Of a stretch of DNA of 47,627 bases, positions 8,413 to 16,765 are shown one piece after another. A model generated the notes under the pieces. The model saw nothing but the letters and a program-made list of their open reading frames with translations. It ran no database searches and was not told where the DNA came from. This DNA is from Actinocrinis puniceicyclus (lineage in GTDB: Bacteria; Actinomycetota; Actinomycetes; Streptomycetales; Catenulisporaceae). Position numbers and translations under genes: made by a program. Every line of letters starts with the position of its first letter. Within the stretch, counting starts at the first letter, position 1. The stretch covers positions 1 to 47,627 of the forward strand of contig NZ_JAGSXH010000042.1 in the NCBI RefSeq assembly GCF_018283645.1, written 5' to 3'.

Positions 8413-8529
8413 GCCAGTGGCGCCCCACTGTGGCGCGAGCCGGCCGCCCGTTGCGTAACCCGGACGCGCGCCATATACGCACACGAATAGACCTGCTTCA
8501 GGCCACTGATGGGAACACGGGGCTCCCGG

Positions 8530-9117
8530 CTAACGCGCGCGCAGACCGTCCAACGCGACGCCGAGAACGCGGTCCATCTGGCGCTCGTCCGAGAACTTGA
8601 CCATGGTGATCCCGCTGACCAAGCGCAGCACGTCCTCAAACCCGACGTCGGGGCGCACGGCGCCGGCCTCCTGCGCGCGGGCCAGCAGCGGCTCGCCCTC
8701 CGCGAACAGCGCCTGGCGGCAGTTGCCGAACACCGCGGTCGGCTGACCGATGGACGCGGTCAACTGCTCGGCGAGCGCGTGCTTCGTACCGACGTAACCG
8801 ACGTACCGGTGCAGCCATTGCACAAGAGCGTCCCACGGTGACAGCGTCGCGGACAGCTCGCGCGCGCTGCGGCACAGCTCCTCGACCTGCCCGACGTAGA
8901 TGGCCTCAAGCAGCGCCGGCCTGCTCGGGAAGTGCCGGTAGAGCGTGCCGATGCCCACGTCCGCGCGCCGGGCGATCGCCTCCAGGGTCACCGCGGAGTC
9001 CTCGGCGAATGCCTCCCCCGCGATCGCGAGCAGCTTCTCGTAATTGCGCCGCGCATCCGCGCGCTGCGGCCGGCGCCCGGCCACGCTCGTCACAGTCACG
9101 GCATCCGCGCTCGTCAT
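8530..9117 (-). CDS. TetR-family transcriptional repressor
   Basis: The 195-residue protein has an N-terminal TetR helix-turn-helix: RRNYEKLLAIAGEAFAEDSA, VTLEAIARRADVGIGTLYRH, then FPSRPALLEAIY. The remaining helices (ELCRSARELSATLSPWDALV onward) form the ligand-binding and dimer domain. Relatives with the signature VGIGTLYRHFP commonly repress an adjacent exporter. Here the neighbour is a divergent MFS drug transporter 110 bases away, and two copies of a 15-base palindrome lie between the genes. The protein most likely represses both itself and the transporter and is released by a substrate of the pump. The ligand cannot be read from sequence. Confidence 0.93.
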   Translation of the reverse strand: MTSADAVTVTSVAGRRPQRADARRNYEKLLAIAGEAFAEDSAVTLEAIARRADVGIGTLYRHFPSRPALLEAIYVGQVEELCRSARELSATLSPWDALVQWLHRYVGYVGTKHALAEQLTASIGQPTAVFGNCRQALFAEGEPLLARAQEAGAVRPDVGFEDVLRLVSGITMVKFSDERQMDRVLGVALDGLRAR

Positions 9118-9146
9118 GAACCCTTTCCCCTTTCCGGCTTGCTAAG

Positions 9147-9184
9147 TGGAGGCATCCTCCATATAGTTCTGGAGGGCGCCTCCA
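9147..9184. promoter_or_regulatory. Twin TetR operators between repressor and MFS gene
   Basis: Two copies of the palindrome TGGAGGNNNCCTCCA occupy 9147-9161 and 9170-9184. Their centres are 23 bases apart, with TATAGT (9162-9167) between them as a possible -10 element. The extended arms AAGTGGAGGC and GCCTCCACTT also make the whole site a larger inverted repeat. This is a textbook layout for a TetR repressor controlling a divergent promoter pair. Confidence 0.8.
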
Positions 9185-9226
9185 CTTTATCACTCGTCGA
9201 GCTCCCGTCGAAAGGCTCGCCGCATC

Positions 9227-10750
9227 ATGCCATCCTCCCTGTTAACCCGTGCGCCGGCCCGGCATTCCGCGGCCCAGGCGTCAAGCCGCCAGACCACGCG
9301 GACGACGCCGTCCCCGCTGGTCATGGCGATCATCCTGACCAGCCAGCTGATGATCGTGCTGGACGCGTCGGTCATCATCACCTCGCTTCCCAAGATCCAC
9401 GACGCCTTCGGGTTCTCCCCGACCGGTCTGTCGTGGGTGCAGAACGCCTACACGCTCGCCTTCGGCGGATTGCTGCTGTTCGGCGCCCGCGTGGGCGACA
9501 TCCTCGGACGGCGGCGTGTCTACCTCGCCGGCATCGCCCTGTTCACCCTCGCCTCGCTGCTCGGCGGCCTGGCTCCGAACGGCGCCTGGCTGCTGACCAC
9601 GCGCGCGGTCCAGGGCATGGCGGCGGCGATCGCCGCGCCCTCCACCCTCGCGCTGCTGATGATGAGCTTCCGCGAGCCGCGCGAACGGCTGCGCGCGATC
9701 TCCCTCTACGCCGCCGCATCAAGCGGAGGCGCCAGCGTCGGCCTCGTGCTCGGCGGCCTGCTCACCGACCTGGCCTCATGGCGCTGGGGCCTGTTCATCA
9801 ACGTCCCGATCGGGATCGCGCTGGTGCTGCTGGCGCCGCGCTACCTGCCGGAGACCGACCGCAACCCGGGCCGCTTCGACCTGGTCGGCGCCCTGAGCTC
9901 CACGCTCGGAATGACCGCGCTGGTCTACGGCTTCGTGCGGGCCGGCTCCGACGGCTGGTCCGACCGCGCCACCGTGGCCTCCTTCGCCGCGGCGGTGACG
10001 CTGCTGGCCGGGTTCGTCCTGTCCGAGGCGCGGGCCGAGCAGCCGATCATGCCGCTGCGGCTGTTCGCCAGCCGCGAGCGCTCCGGGGCGTATGTCGCCC
10101 GGCTGTTCACCGTCGGCGGGATGTTCGCCTACTTCTTCTTCCAGACCCAGTTCCTGCAGGAAGTGCTCGGTTTCAGCGCGCTGAAGGCCGGGTTCGCCTT
10201 CCTGCCGATGACCGCGGTGCTGTTCGCCACCTCACGGCTCGTGCCCCGCTTCGCCGGGAACGTCGGCAACGGCAGGCTGCTGGTCACCGGACTGCTGATC
10301 GCGCTGGCCGCCATGGCGTGGACCTGCCGGCTGTCCGCGGACACGCAGTACTTCCCGCGGATCGCGCTGCCGATGGTGCTGCTCGGCCTCGGCATGGGCA
10401 TCGCGTTCATCCCGCTGACCTCCTCAGGCATCGCCGGGGTGGACCAGAAGGACAGCGGCGCGGCCTCCGGACTGGTCAACGCCTTCCACCAGGTCGGCGG
10501 CTCGCTCGGGCTCGCCGTGCTGGTCACGGTCTTCGGCACCGCCGCGCGCGACGCGGCACGGCACCCGGCCGCCGGCGTCCCGGCCGCGCTGGCCGCCAGG
10601 CAGAACCTGGCGCACGCGATCTCGGCCGCTCTGACCGGCTCGGTGGCCTTCCTAACGGTCGCCGTCCTGATCGTCCTGACCACGGCGCCCGGCGTGGTGC
10701 GCCGCAGGGTGCGCCGTACCGAAGCCGTCGCGCTGCCCAGCCTGGACTGA
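9227..10750 (+). CDS. MFS drug efflux transporter, DHA2/EmrB-QacA type (14 TM)
   Basis: The 507-residue protein has 14 predicted transmembrane segments, the number expected of DHA2 pumps. Motif A-like sequence appears as GARVGDILGRRRVYLAG after the second segment. Other family signatures are VLDASVIITSLPKIHDAFG near the start, LTTRAVQGMAAAIAAPSTLAL and SGGASVGLVLGGLLTD (motif C-type). Proton-driven export of a drug or secondary metabolite across the cytoplasmic membrane is expected; specificity is not visible. AAAGG precedes the ATG. It is divergent from a TetR repressor and lies just after the twin operators. A strong hairpin terminator follows at 10891-10920. Confidence 0.93.
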   Translation: MPSSLLTRAPARHSAAQASSRQTTRTTPSPLVMAIILTSQLMIVLDASVIITSLPKIHDAFGFSPTGLSWVQNAYTLAFGGLLLFGARVGDILGRRRVYLAGIALFTLASLLGGLAPNGAWLLTTRAVQGMAAAIAAPSTLALLMMSFREPRERLRAISLYAAASSGGASVGLVLGGLLTDLASWRWGLFINVPIGIALVLLAPRYLPETDRNPGRFDLVGALSSTLGMTALVYGFVRAGSDGWSDRATVASFAAAVTLLAGFVLSEARAEQPIMPLRLFASRERSGAYVARLFTVGGMFAYFFFQTQFLQEVLGFSALKAGFAFLPMTAVLFATSRLVPRFAGNVGNGRLLVTGLLIALAAMAWTCRLSADTQYFPRIALPMVLLGLGMGIAFIPLTSSGIAGVDQKDSGAASGLVNAFHQVGGSLGLAVLVTVFGTAARDAARHPAAGVPAALAARQNLAHAISAALTGSVAFLTVAVLIVLTTAPGVVRRRVRRTEAVALPSLD

Positions 10751-11091
10751 TGCACCCGCCCGCGCTGAAGAACGGCACGACCCCCCGACCTCGCCGATTC
10801 CCCGATGCGCAAGATCCGCAAGATCCGCAAGAGTCGCCGAACGGCCGAGGACCGGGCAAAGGCTCGAACCCGGTCGAGCGCCCGACACCCGTGACACCGC
10901 CGCGACCGCGGCGGTGTCACGCTGTAGATCGGGACGCAACCACCGCATTCACGCCGCCTCGCCCATAACACGAGAAGGGGAAAACCGCCATAGCGCGCAA
11001 CCGGCTGACCCGCTGCCCGCGTATCATCAGCGACGGCCGTTGACCGTCTGCTTAAGCCATCGCGACCGGCCCTTGTTCGGGAGGACCCTGC
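10751..11091. other. Intergenic region with short repeats and terminator
   Basis: No gene is supported here. A nine-base unit GCAAGATCC is repeated nearly three times around 10808-10836, and a terminator hairpin lies at 10891-10920. The remainder leads into the promoter of the next membrane protein gene, whose ribosome site GGGAGGA is clear. Confidence 0.6.
10891..10920 (+). terminator. Terminator hairpin after MFS gene
   Basis: GTGACACCGCCGC (10891-10903) pairs perfectly with GCGGCGGTGTCAC (10908-10920) across a four-base loop. A 13-bp GC-rich stem without a U-tract is typical of high-GC actinobacteria. Confidence 0.8.
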
Positions 11092-12999
11092 ATGCTCATT
11101 CCACGCATGACGTCACGGCGTGCGGGGGTCCTGGAAGAGACGGGCGACGGGCCGCGACGCGGTGAGCAGACCGCCGGACCGGACCACGAGCAGGACGACG
11201 GTCAGGACCGCGGCGAGGACCGGGAACACGACCGGGGCGAGGGCCAGGCGCAGCCCGCGTACAGGCCTGCTGCGGACCCGGATGCGGCGACGAGCACCTC
11301 TCGTCCGCTGTGGCTCGACGTGCGCATACCGCACGCCGCGAAGATCATGCTCGCGCTGTGCGTAGCCGTCTTCGGCGCCCTCCTGTATGGGACGAGGCGA
11401 CTGGACTTCTACTACGACGAGTGGTCGTTCCTCGATGCCGCGAACCGTTGGACCCTGCGCTCGTACTTCGTGCCGCACAACGAGCACTGGTCCACGGTGC
11501 CGATGCTCGTCTACAAGGTCCTGCTACTCGTCAACGGCGCGCACAGCTATGTGCCGTTCATGGGGGCGCTGCTGCTGTTCCACGCGTCCGCCGCCTTTCT
11601 GCTCTTCGCCCTCGTGCGCCGGCGCTGCGGCGACCTGCTCGGGCTGATGGCCGGGACGGTCCTGCTGTGCCTGGGCCGCGGCTACGACGACATCATCTGG
11701 GCGTTCCAGATCGGCTTCCTCGGCTCCATAGTGTTCGGACTGCTGGCGCTGAACCTCCTCGGTGCTCGCCCGGTCGCGGGCCGGCGGCGCGCGGCGGCCG
11801 GTTCCACCGCGCTGCTGCTGGCCCTGATGTCCTCCGGGATCGGCCTGTTCTTCCTCGCGGCGGCGGCGCTCGACCTGCTGCTGGACCGCAACCGCCGCAG
11901 GCTGCTGTGGACTTTGATCACCCCGTCGGTGGCGTACGTCTGGTGGTACCTCGCCTTCGGCCGGCAGGGCACCGCCGGGGATCACTCGATCTTCACCTTC
12001 AAGACGCTGGAGGGGCTGCTCGGCTACACCCCGGCCGGCATCGGTTCGGCGGCGGCCGGGGTCTTCGCGCTCTCCCCGCTGTGGGCGCCGATCGCGTTCG
12101 CCGCGCTGACCGCGACCACCGCACTGCTGGTGTATCGCAAACGGCTGAACTGCGGGCTGGCCATTCCCGCCGCCGCCGGCATAGTGCTTCAGTTCACCCT
12201 GACCGGCCTGGTGCGCGCCCAGTACGGCGACTCGCAGGCGACGGCGTCGCGGTATGTCTACATAGGCGCGGTGTTCGTGCTGCTCATTCTCACCGAGGCG
12301 CTGCGCGACGCGCTCTGGCGCGGCCTGTGGCGCACGGTCGCGCCGATCACGGCGGCAGCGGTCGTGCTCGCCGGGGCGTCGGTGCTGGTGCACCAGGAGC
12401 GCATCCGCGCCAAGATGCTCTCGAAGCAGAAGTACGAACTGGAGATCACCTGGCTGTTCCGCGCGGCTCCCGGCCTGAGCCCGAACGTGGTGCTGGACCG
12501 CGGTCTGCTGCCGGTGGTCACCCCGGCGCTCTACTACCAGACGCGCGCCCTGTACGGCAGCCCGCTGCCGGAACTGACCGTATCCAAGCTCGGCAGCCTG
12601 CCGCAGAACGTGGTCAACAGCGAAATGCGGCTGCTGATGCCGCTGACGGTGACGGTGACGCAGTTCGCGAATCCGCCGGCGGCTGCCGGCCGGGCCGCCG
12701 TGCCCGGCTGCACGACCACGATCGCGTCCGGCGGTTCCCTTGACGTGAGCGCGCTCGGCGGCTCGGACGCCGCGGTCCGGCCGATCGGACCGCATGCGTC
12801 CAGCCGTCTCACGCTCGGCACCTGGTACGTCGGCGACGCTCCGGACGGCGCTCTTCAACAATGGAACGCCTCCGCGGGCCACGGCCTGCTCATCCGGCTC
12901 CCGGACACCGGACTGCACCTGCGCTGGCATCTGAGGGTCGCCGTCGCCGCCGGAAGTCCGGTGATGTTCTGCCCCGGCGGCGCCACACCGGCCACCTGA
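11092..12999 (+). CDS. Large multi-pass membrane protein, GT-C glycosyltransferase-like fold
   Basis: The ATG at 11092 follows GGGAGGA at good spacing. The 635-residue product has a hydrophilic, charged N-terminal tail of ~75 residues, then about ten transmembrane segments, then a soluble C-terminal domain of ~190 residues. After the first membrane segment the loop RRLDFYYDEWSFLD carries adjacent acidic residues, the position where GT-C enzymes (dolichol- or decaprenyl-phosphate sugar users) keep their catalytic Asp/Glu. The C-terminal part (LTLGTWYVGDAPDGALQQW) looks like an extracellular beta-rich domain. Assignment as a glycosyltransferase is inference from topology; no acceptor or donor can be named. 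No operon partner is seen. A convergent terminator follows. Confidence 0.75.
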   Translation: MLIPRMTSRRAGVLEETGDGPRRGEQTAGPDHEQDDGQDRGEDREHDRGEGQAQPAYRPAADPDAATSTSRPLWLDVRIPHAAKIMLALCVAVFGALLYGTRRLDFYYDEWSFLDAANRWTLRSYFVPHNEHWSTVPMLVYKVLLLVNGAHSYVPFMGALLLFHASAAFLLFALVRRRCGDLLGLMAGTVLLCLGRGYDDIIWAFQIGFLGSIVFGLLALNLLGARPVAGRRRAAAGSTALLLALMSSGIGLFFLAAAALDLLLDRNRRRLLWTLITPSVAYVWWYLAFGRQGTAGDHSIFTFKTLEGLLGYTPAGIGSAAAGVFALSPLWAPIAFAALTATTALLVYRKRLNCGLAIPAAAGIVLQFTLTGLVRAQYGDSQATASRYVYIGAVFVLLILTEALRDALWRGLWRTVAPITAAAVVLAGASVLVHQERIRAKMLSKQKYELEITWLFRAAPGLSPNVVLDRGLLPVVTPALYYQTRALYGSPLPELTVSKLGSLPQNVVNSEMRLLMPLTVTVTQFANPPAAAGRAAVPGCTTTIASGGSLDVSALGGSDAAVRPIGPHASSRLTLGTWYVGDAPDGALQQWNASAGHGLLIRLPDTGLHLRWHLRVAVAAGSPVMFCPGGATPAT

Positions 13000-13057
13000 C
13001 CGAACCCGCCGCACCCGGCGACCCGGCCCCGAACCACCGCCGGGTCCCCCGACCGGC

Positions 13058-13098
13058 GCGCCCCCGGCTCACCGCGCGATGCGGCGGGCCGGGGGCGC
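13058..13098. terminator. Bidirectional terminator between convergent genes
   Basis: GCGCCCCCGGC (13058-13068) pairs perfectly with GCCGGGGGCGC (13088-13098) across a 19-base loop. It lies between the stop codons of the membrane protein gene and the beta-helix gene, so it can serve both strands. Confidence 0.65.
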
Positions 13099-13129
13099 TG
13101 TCCTGTCGGTCAACGACTCACGGTCACGG

Positions 13130-15091
13130 TCACGGGTAACCGACCACGTCGCTCGGGCCGCCGAAGGAGGAGTCGACCGCGGCGCCGGTACCGTTGATCA
13201 CCGACTGGATGCCGCCCGAGCCGCTGAGGAACACGGTCAGGATGTCGTGGAACTGCACCCCGGGCGTATCAGGCGCCTGGAACGCCATCGCGTTCTCGAT
13301 GTCGACGCCCTGGTCGAAGTACGAGTAGCTGCCCATCCCGTAGCCCTGGAAGCCGGTGACCCGGTTCGCGACGTGGAAGGCGGGGTAGCCCTTCTGCGTC
13401 GCGCTCGCCATCCAGGACGCCTGATCCGGCACCTCGTACGGGTTCTCGTTCTGGAAGAAGATCACGGTGCCGCGCTGGCCGTTCCACACCGTCTCGTCCT
13501 TCTGGAAGTGCTCGACCGCCAGGCCGTACGCCGTCACGCCGTCGCCGTTGACGACCAGCCCCGTGTCGCCCCGGTCACCGGTCCACGTACCGGCGCCCGC
13601 GCCGTGGTCCGCGCGCCAGATCCACACGTCGTCGATGATCGAGTCGTTGCTGTTGTCGATGAACGCGTCGGTCACCGATCCGGCGGTGGCGCCGCCGACC
13701 CGGAAGAAGACGTCGTCCACGGTCACCGGGTTCGCCGCGTGTCCGAGCGGGAAGCCCTTCCAGCCGATCGTCAGCAGCGCGCGGGACTTGACCGGTCCGG
13801 CGTCGAACAGGAGACCGGAGAGGTTGACTCCCCCGACGTCGGCCACGTCCATCGCGACCTGGCCGCGGGTCGGCACCAGGGTCGGGAATCCGAGCCCGAT
13901 GATCTTCGTGTTCGGCCGCAGCACGTGGATGGTCCGCGGGAACTGATAAACGCCCGGGGTGAACAGCAGGTTGTCGCCGAGCGCGAGCGCGGTGTTGATC
14001 TGCGCGACCGTGCTCTTCCCGTCGACGACGTAGAAGGAGTTCAGCGGCAGCGAAGTGCCGGCGGTCTGGGACGCGGCGGACCACGTCGGGCCGCTGGAAT
14101 TCTGCTGCGGCGCGGGCACGAACACGCGATAACGACCAGATGAGTCAAGGTACAGATATGGCGCCTCCTGGGTGACCGGACAGGTGGCCAGCGTCGTGTA
14201 GGGCGCGGGGCCGCCGGACAGGCCGGAGTTCGACGCGAAGCTCTGCGCGGGCGCGCCGGGATCGCCGCAGAACACCTGGTTCCACACCCCGTTGGTCCAG
14301 CCGTCCAGCGCGGTGTCGCGGGCGATGTACTGCTGCTGCGATCCGTTGATCACGGTGCCGCCGGTGAACTGCGAGTCCGCGATGAAGCCGCCGCTGGCGT
14401 AGTCCGGCGAGCCGTCGCAGTAGTCCATCAGGCTCACGTTGCCGTTGACGCGCACCCGGCGCAGCGGCGCGGCCTGGGAGACCGCCCAGAACTCGGTGTT
14501 GCCCTTGCAGCCGGACTGTCCGGCCACGTTGATGGTCAGGTTCGAGACCGAGCGCCAGAAGTTGTCCAGGGCGACGCAGTTGTTCGGCGCGAAACACTGG
14601 TTGTAGACGTCGACCGAGCCGTTGATCACGGTGTCGCCCGGGTTCAGGCCGAGCCCCGCGACGGCGGTGTAGAAGCCGACCTGGAAGACCAGCGGATCGG
14701 CCGCCGAGCCGTAACTGCCGGGAGCGAACAGGACCGCGTAGCGCTCGCTGCCGAACTGATTGGGCACCTGCTGGTTGGCCAGGCCGTCCAGGGTGGTCTG
14801 GATCCGGCTCTGCGGCATGTCGGGGGTGAACACGACCACGTTCGGACCGAGGCTGCCGCCGGTCTTCGGCAGACCGGGGAACCCGGCTGGCCGCGGCGCC
14901 GCCTGCTGCGCGGATAGGGACTGCGTGGATAGGGACTGCGTGGATATGGACAGCGTGCCGGTGGCCGGGGCCGCGGCGCTGGCGCTGGTCGCGCCGCTCG
15001 CGGCGAGGCCCAGCGCGGCCACGGCCACGGCCAGCGCGCGGGCGGGCCGGCCCGGCCGCACCGGGCCCGCCTGCCTTCGAGGTCTGATCAT
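13130..15091 (-). CDS. Secreted right-handed beta-helix protein (GH55/pectate-lyase-like)
   Basis: The ATG at 15091 has GGAG about eight bases upstream. Residues 1-40 are a signal peptide ending ATSASAAA. The mature protein of ~610 residues is rich in short beta-strand repeats. It carries two copies of a pectate-lyase-superfamily opening: TLDGLANQQVPNQFGSERYA with LFAPGSYG, and STVAQINTALALGDNLLFTP with GVYQFP. This double beta-helix arrangement is seen in GH55-type and related polysaccharide-active proteins. Further strands (VDDVFFRVGG, DSIIDDVWIWRADHG) fit the solenoid. Homologues are sometimes labelled adenylyl cyclase in databases, but I see no cyclase motif. The substrate is unknown. A LacI-type operator 112 bases upstream suggests sugar-dependent control. 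A short internal repeat, STQSLSTQSLS, follows the signal peptide. Confidence 0.8.
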   Translation of the reverse strand: MIRPRRQAGPVRPGRPARALAVAVAALGLAASGATSASAAAPATGTLSISTQSLSTQSLSAQQAAPRPAGFPGLPKTGGSLGPNVVVFTPDMPQSRIQTTLDGLANQQVPNQFGSERYAVLFAPGSYGSAADPLVFQVGFYTAVAGLGLNPGDTVINGSVDVYNQCFAPNNCVALDNFWRSVSNLTINVAGQSGCKGNTEFWAVSQAAPLRRVRVNGNVSLMDYCDGSPDYASGGFIADSQFTGGTVINGSQQQYIARDTALDGWTNGVWNQVFCGDPGAPAQSFASNSGLSGGPAPYTTLATCPVTQEAPYLYLDSSGRYRVFVPAPQQNSSGPTWSAASQTAGTSLPLNSFYVVDGKSTVAQINTALALGDNLLFTPGVYQFPRTIHVLRPNTKIIGLGFPTLVPTRGQVAMDVADVGGVNLSGLLFDAGPVKSRALLTIGWKGFPLGHAANPVTVDDVFFRVGGATAGSVTDAFIDNSNDSIIDDVWIWRADHGAGAGTWTGDRGDTGLVVNGDGVTAYGLAVEHFQKDETVWNGQRGTVIFFQNENPYEVPDQASWMASATQKGYPAFHVANRVTGFQGYGMGSYSYFDQGVDIENAMAFQAPDTPGVQFHDILTVFLSGSGGIQSVINGTGAAVDSSFGGPSDVVGYP

Positions 15092-15202
15092 TCAACAGCT
15101 CCGTAAACGATTCCGGTGACGAGCGTACGGACGGTACCGCGGTCAGATGTGTGCTTGGACCCCCCGAAGTCCCGGAGATGGCGCCGGGCGGCGGGGGCCG
15201 CC

Positions 15203-15216
15203 GGAGAGCGCTCTCC
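15203..15216. promoter_or_regulatory. LacI-family operator upstream of beta-helix gene
   Basis: GGAGAGCGCTCTCC is a perfect 14-base palindrome with a central CG. It closely resembles the operators of actinobacterial LacI-family sugar regulators such as CebR and CelR (TGGGAGCGCTCCCA). It lies 112 bases before the beta-helix start codon at 15091 and 137 bases before the gad start codon at 15353, so it could affect either gene. The secreted beta-helix protein is the more natural target. Confidence 0.6.
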
Positions 15217-15352
15217 ATCGCGACAGTGAACACTTGCGTTACAGCCGTGTCAAGGGATGTGCCTGCCCGCGGGCGCGTAGCGGCCGCACTGGCGTGGGTG
15301 GCGTGGCGTGGCGCGGCTCGCGGCAACACCGAGCCGGTGGGATGGTGGAGCG

Positions 15353-16765
15353 GTGGGATTGCATGAGGGACACCGAAGCGACCGCCGCCTGGCCGTCAAT
15401 CCACTGCTGACCGACGCCGATCCGCTCGGCGCGCTCGAGACCGCGCCGCCCGTGCACCGACTGCCCGACGGCCCGATGCCGCCGCCGATGGCATACCGGT
15501 TGGTGCACGATGAGCTGTTGCTCGACGGAAACGCCCGGCTCAACCTGGCCACCTTCGTGACGACCTGGATGGAGCCGCAGGCCACTGCGCTGATGGCCGA
15601 GTGCGCCGAGAAGAACATGATCGACAAGGACGAGTATCCACAGACCGCGGAACTGGAGCGCCGCTGCGTCGCCATCCTGGCGGACCTGTGGAACGCCCCC
15701 GACCCGCGGACCGCGGTCGGCTGCTCGACCACGGGGTCGAGCGAGGCGTGCATGCTCGGCGGGCTCGCGCTCAAGCGGCGCTGGATGCGCGAGCCCCGCA
15801 ACGCCGGCCGGTACGCCGCCGGGGCGCGGCCGAACCTGGTCATGGGCATCAACGTGCAGGTCTGCTGGGAGAAGTTCTGCAACTTCTGGGAGATCGAGCC
15901 GCGCATGGTGCCGATGGAGGGCGAGCGCTACCACCTCGACGGCGAGCGCGCGGCCGCGCTGTGCGACGAGAACACCATCGGCGTGGTCGCGATCCTCGGC
16001 TCGACCATGGACGGCAGCTACGAGCCGGTACCGGAGATCTGCGCGGCGCTCGACGCGCTGCAGGAACGTACCGGCCTTGACATCCCGGTGCACGTGGACG
16101 GCGCCTCCGGCGCGATGGTCGCACCCTTCCTCGATCCGGATCTGCGCTGGGACTTCCGGCAGCCGCGGGTCGCCTCGATCAACACCTCCGGGCACAAGTA
16201 CGGCCTCGTATACCCCGGCGTCGGCTGGGCGCTGTGGCGGGACAAGGACGCGCTGCCCGAGGAGCTGGTGTTCAAGGTGAACTACCTCGGCGGGCAGATG
16301 CCGACCTTCGCGCTGAACTTCTCCCGCCCCGGCGCCGAGGTCGTGGCGCAGTACTACAACTTTCTGCGGCTGGGCCACGACGGCTACCGCGCGGTGCAGC
16401 AGGCGGCCCGCCACGTGGCCGGGCACCTGGCCGACCGGATCGAGGCGACCGGCTCGTTCCGGTTGCTGACCCGCGGCGACGAACTGCCGGTGTTCGCGTT
16501 CACGACCCGCGACGAGGTGAAGAACTTCGACGTCTTCGACGTCTCGCGCCGGCTGCGTGAACGCGGCTGGCAGCTGCCCGCGTACACGTTCCCGGCGAAC
16601 CGCGAGGACCTGGCGGTGCTGCGGGTGGTCTGCCGCAACGGATTCTCGATGGATCTGGCAGACCTGTTACTCAACGACCTGGACCGGTTGCTGGTCGAGT
16701 TGCGCCGGCAGCCCGGTCCGATGGGCGAGCACGGTGTGGAGAACCGCAGCGCCTTCCATCACTGA
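15353..16765 (+). CDS. gad: Glutamate decarboxylase
   Basis: GTG at 15353 gives 470 residues, close to E. coli GadB (466). This PLP enzyme converts glutamate to GABA and CO2, consuming a proton, and acts in the cytosol. Visible landmarks include MPPPMAYRLVHDELLLDGN, the phosphate-binding GCSTTGSSEACMLGGLA (near residues 123-139), PVHVDGASGAM with PLP-contacting Asp249, and the Schiff-base lysine Lys282 in SINTSGHKYGLVYPG. The C-terminal half contains the usual NFSRPGAEVVAQYYNFLRLG. No glutamate/GABA antiporter gene lies beside it, so acid resistance is not proven; GABA metabolism is equally possible. It is convergent with the second lanthipeptide transporter gene, overlapping it by seven bases. 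Confidence 0.95.
   Translation: MGLHEGHRSDRRLAVNPLLTDADPLGALETAPPVHRLPDGPMPPPMAYRLVHDELLLDGNARLNLATFVTTWMEPQATALMAECAEKNMIDKDEYPQTAELERRCVAILADLWNAPDPRTAVGCSTTGSSEACMLGGLALKRRWMREPRNAGRYAAGARPNLVMGINVQVCWEKFCNFWEIEPRMVPMEGERYHLDGERAAALCDENTIGVVAILGSTMDGSYEPVPEICAALDALQERTGLDIPVHVDGASGAMVAPFLDPDLRWDFRQPRVASINTSGHKYGLVYPGVGWALWRDKDALPEELVFKVNYLGGQMPTFALNFSRPGAEVVAQYYNFLRLGHDGYRAVQQAARHVAGHLADRIEATGSFRLLTRGDELPVFAFTTRDEVKNFDVFDVSRRLRERGWQLPAYTFPANREDLAVLRVVCRNGFSMDLADLLLNDLDRLLVELRRQPGPMGEHGVENRSAFHH

Noticed and set aside
10861-10890. GGCTCGAACCCGGTCGAGCG resembling a tRNA T-arm
   Set aside because: No acceptor stem, anticodon arm or D-arm can be folded around it; no tRNA or rRNA gene was found in the window.
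8932-10968. A 678-codon plus-strand frame over the MFS gene
   Set aside because: It overlaps the TetR gene and the MFS gene in another frame and has shadow-like Arg/Pro composition; the MFS frame is unmistakable.
11524-13014. A 496-codon minus-strand frame
   Set aside because: Antisense to the 635-residue membrane protein, Arg/Gln/Glu-rich, with no ribosome site or motif.
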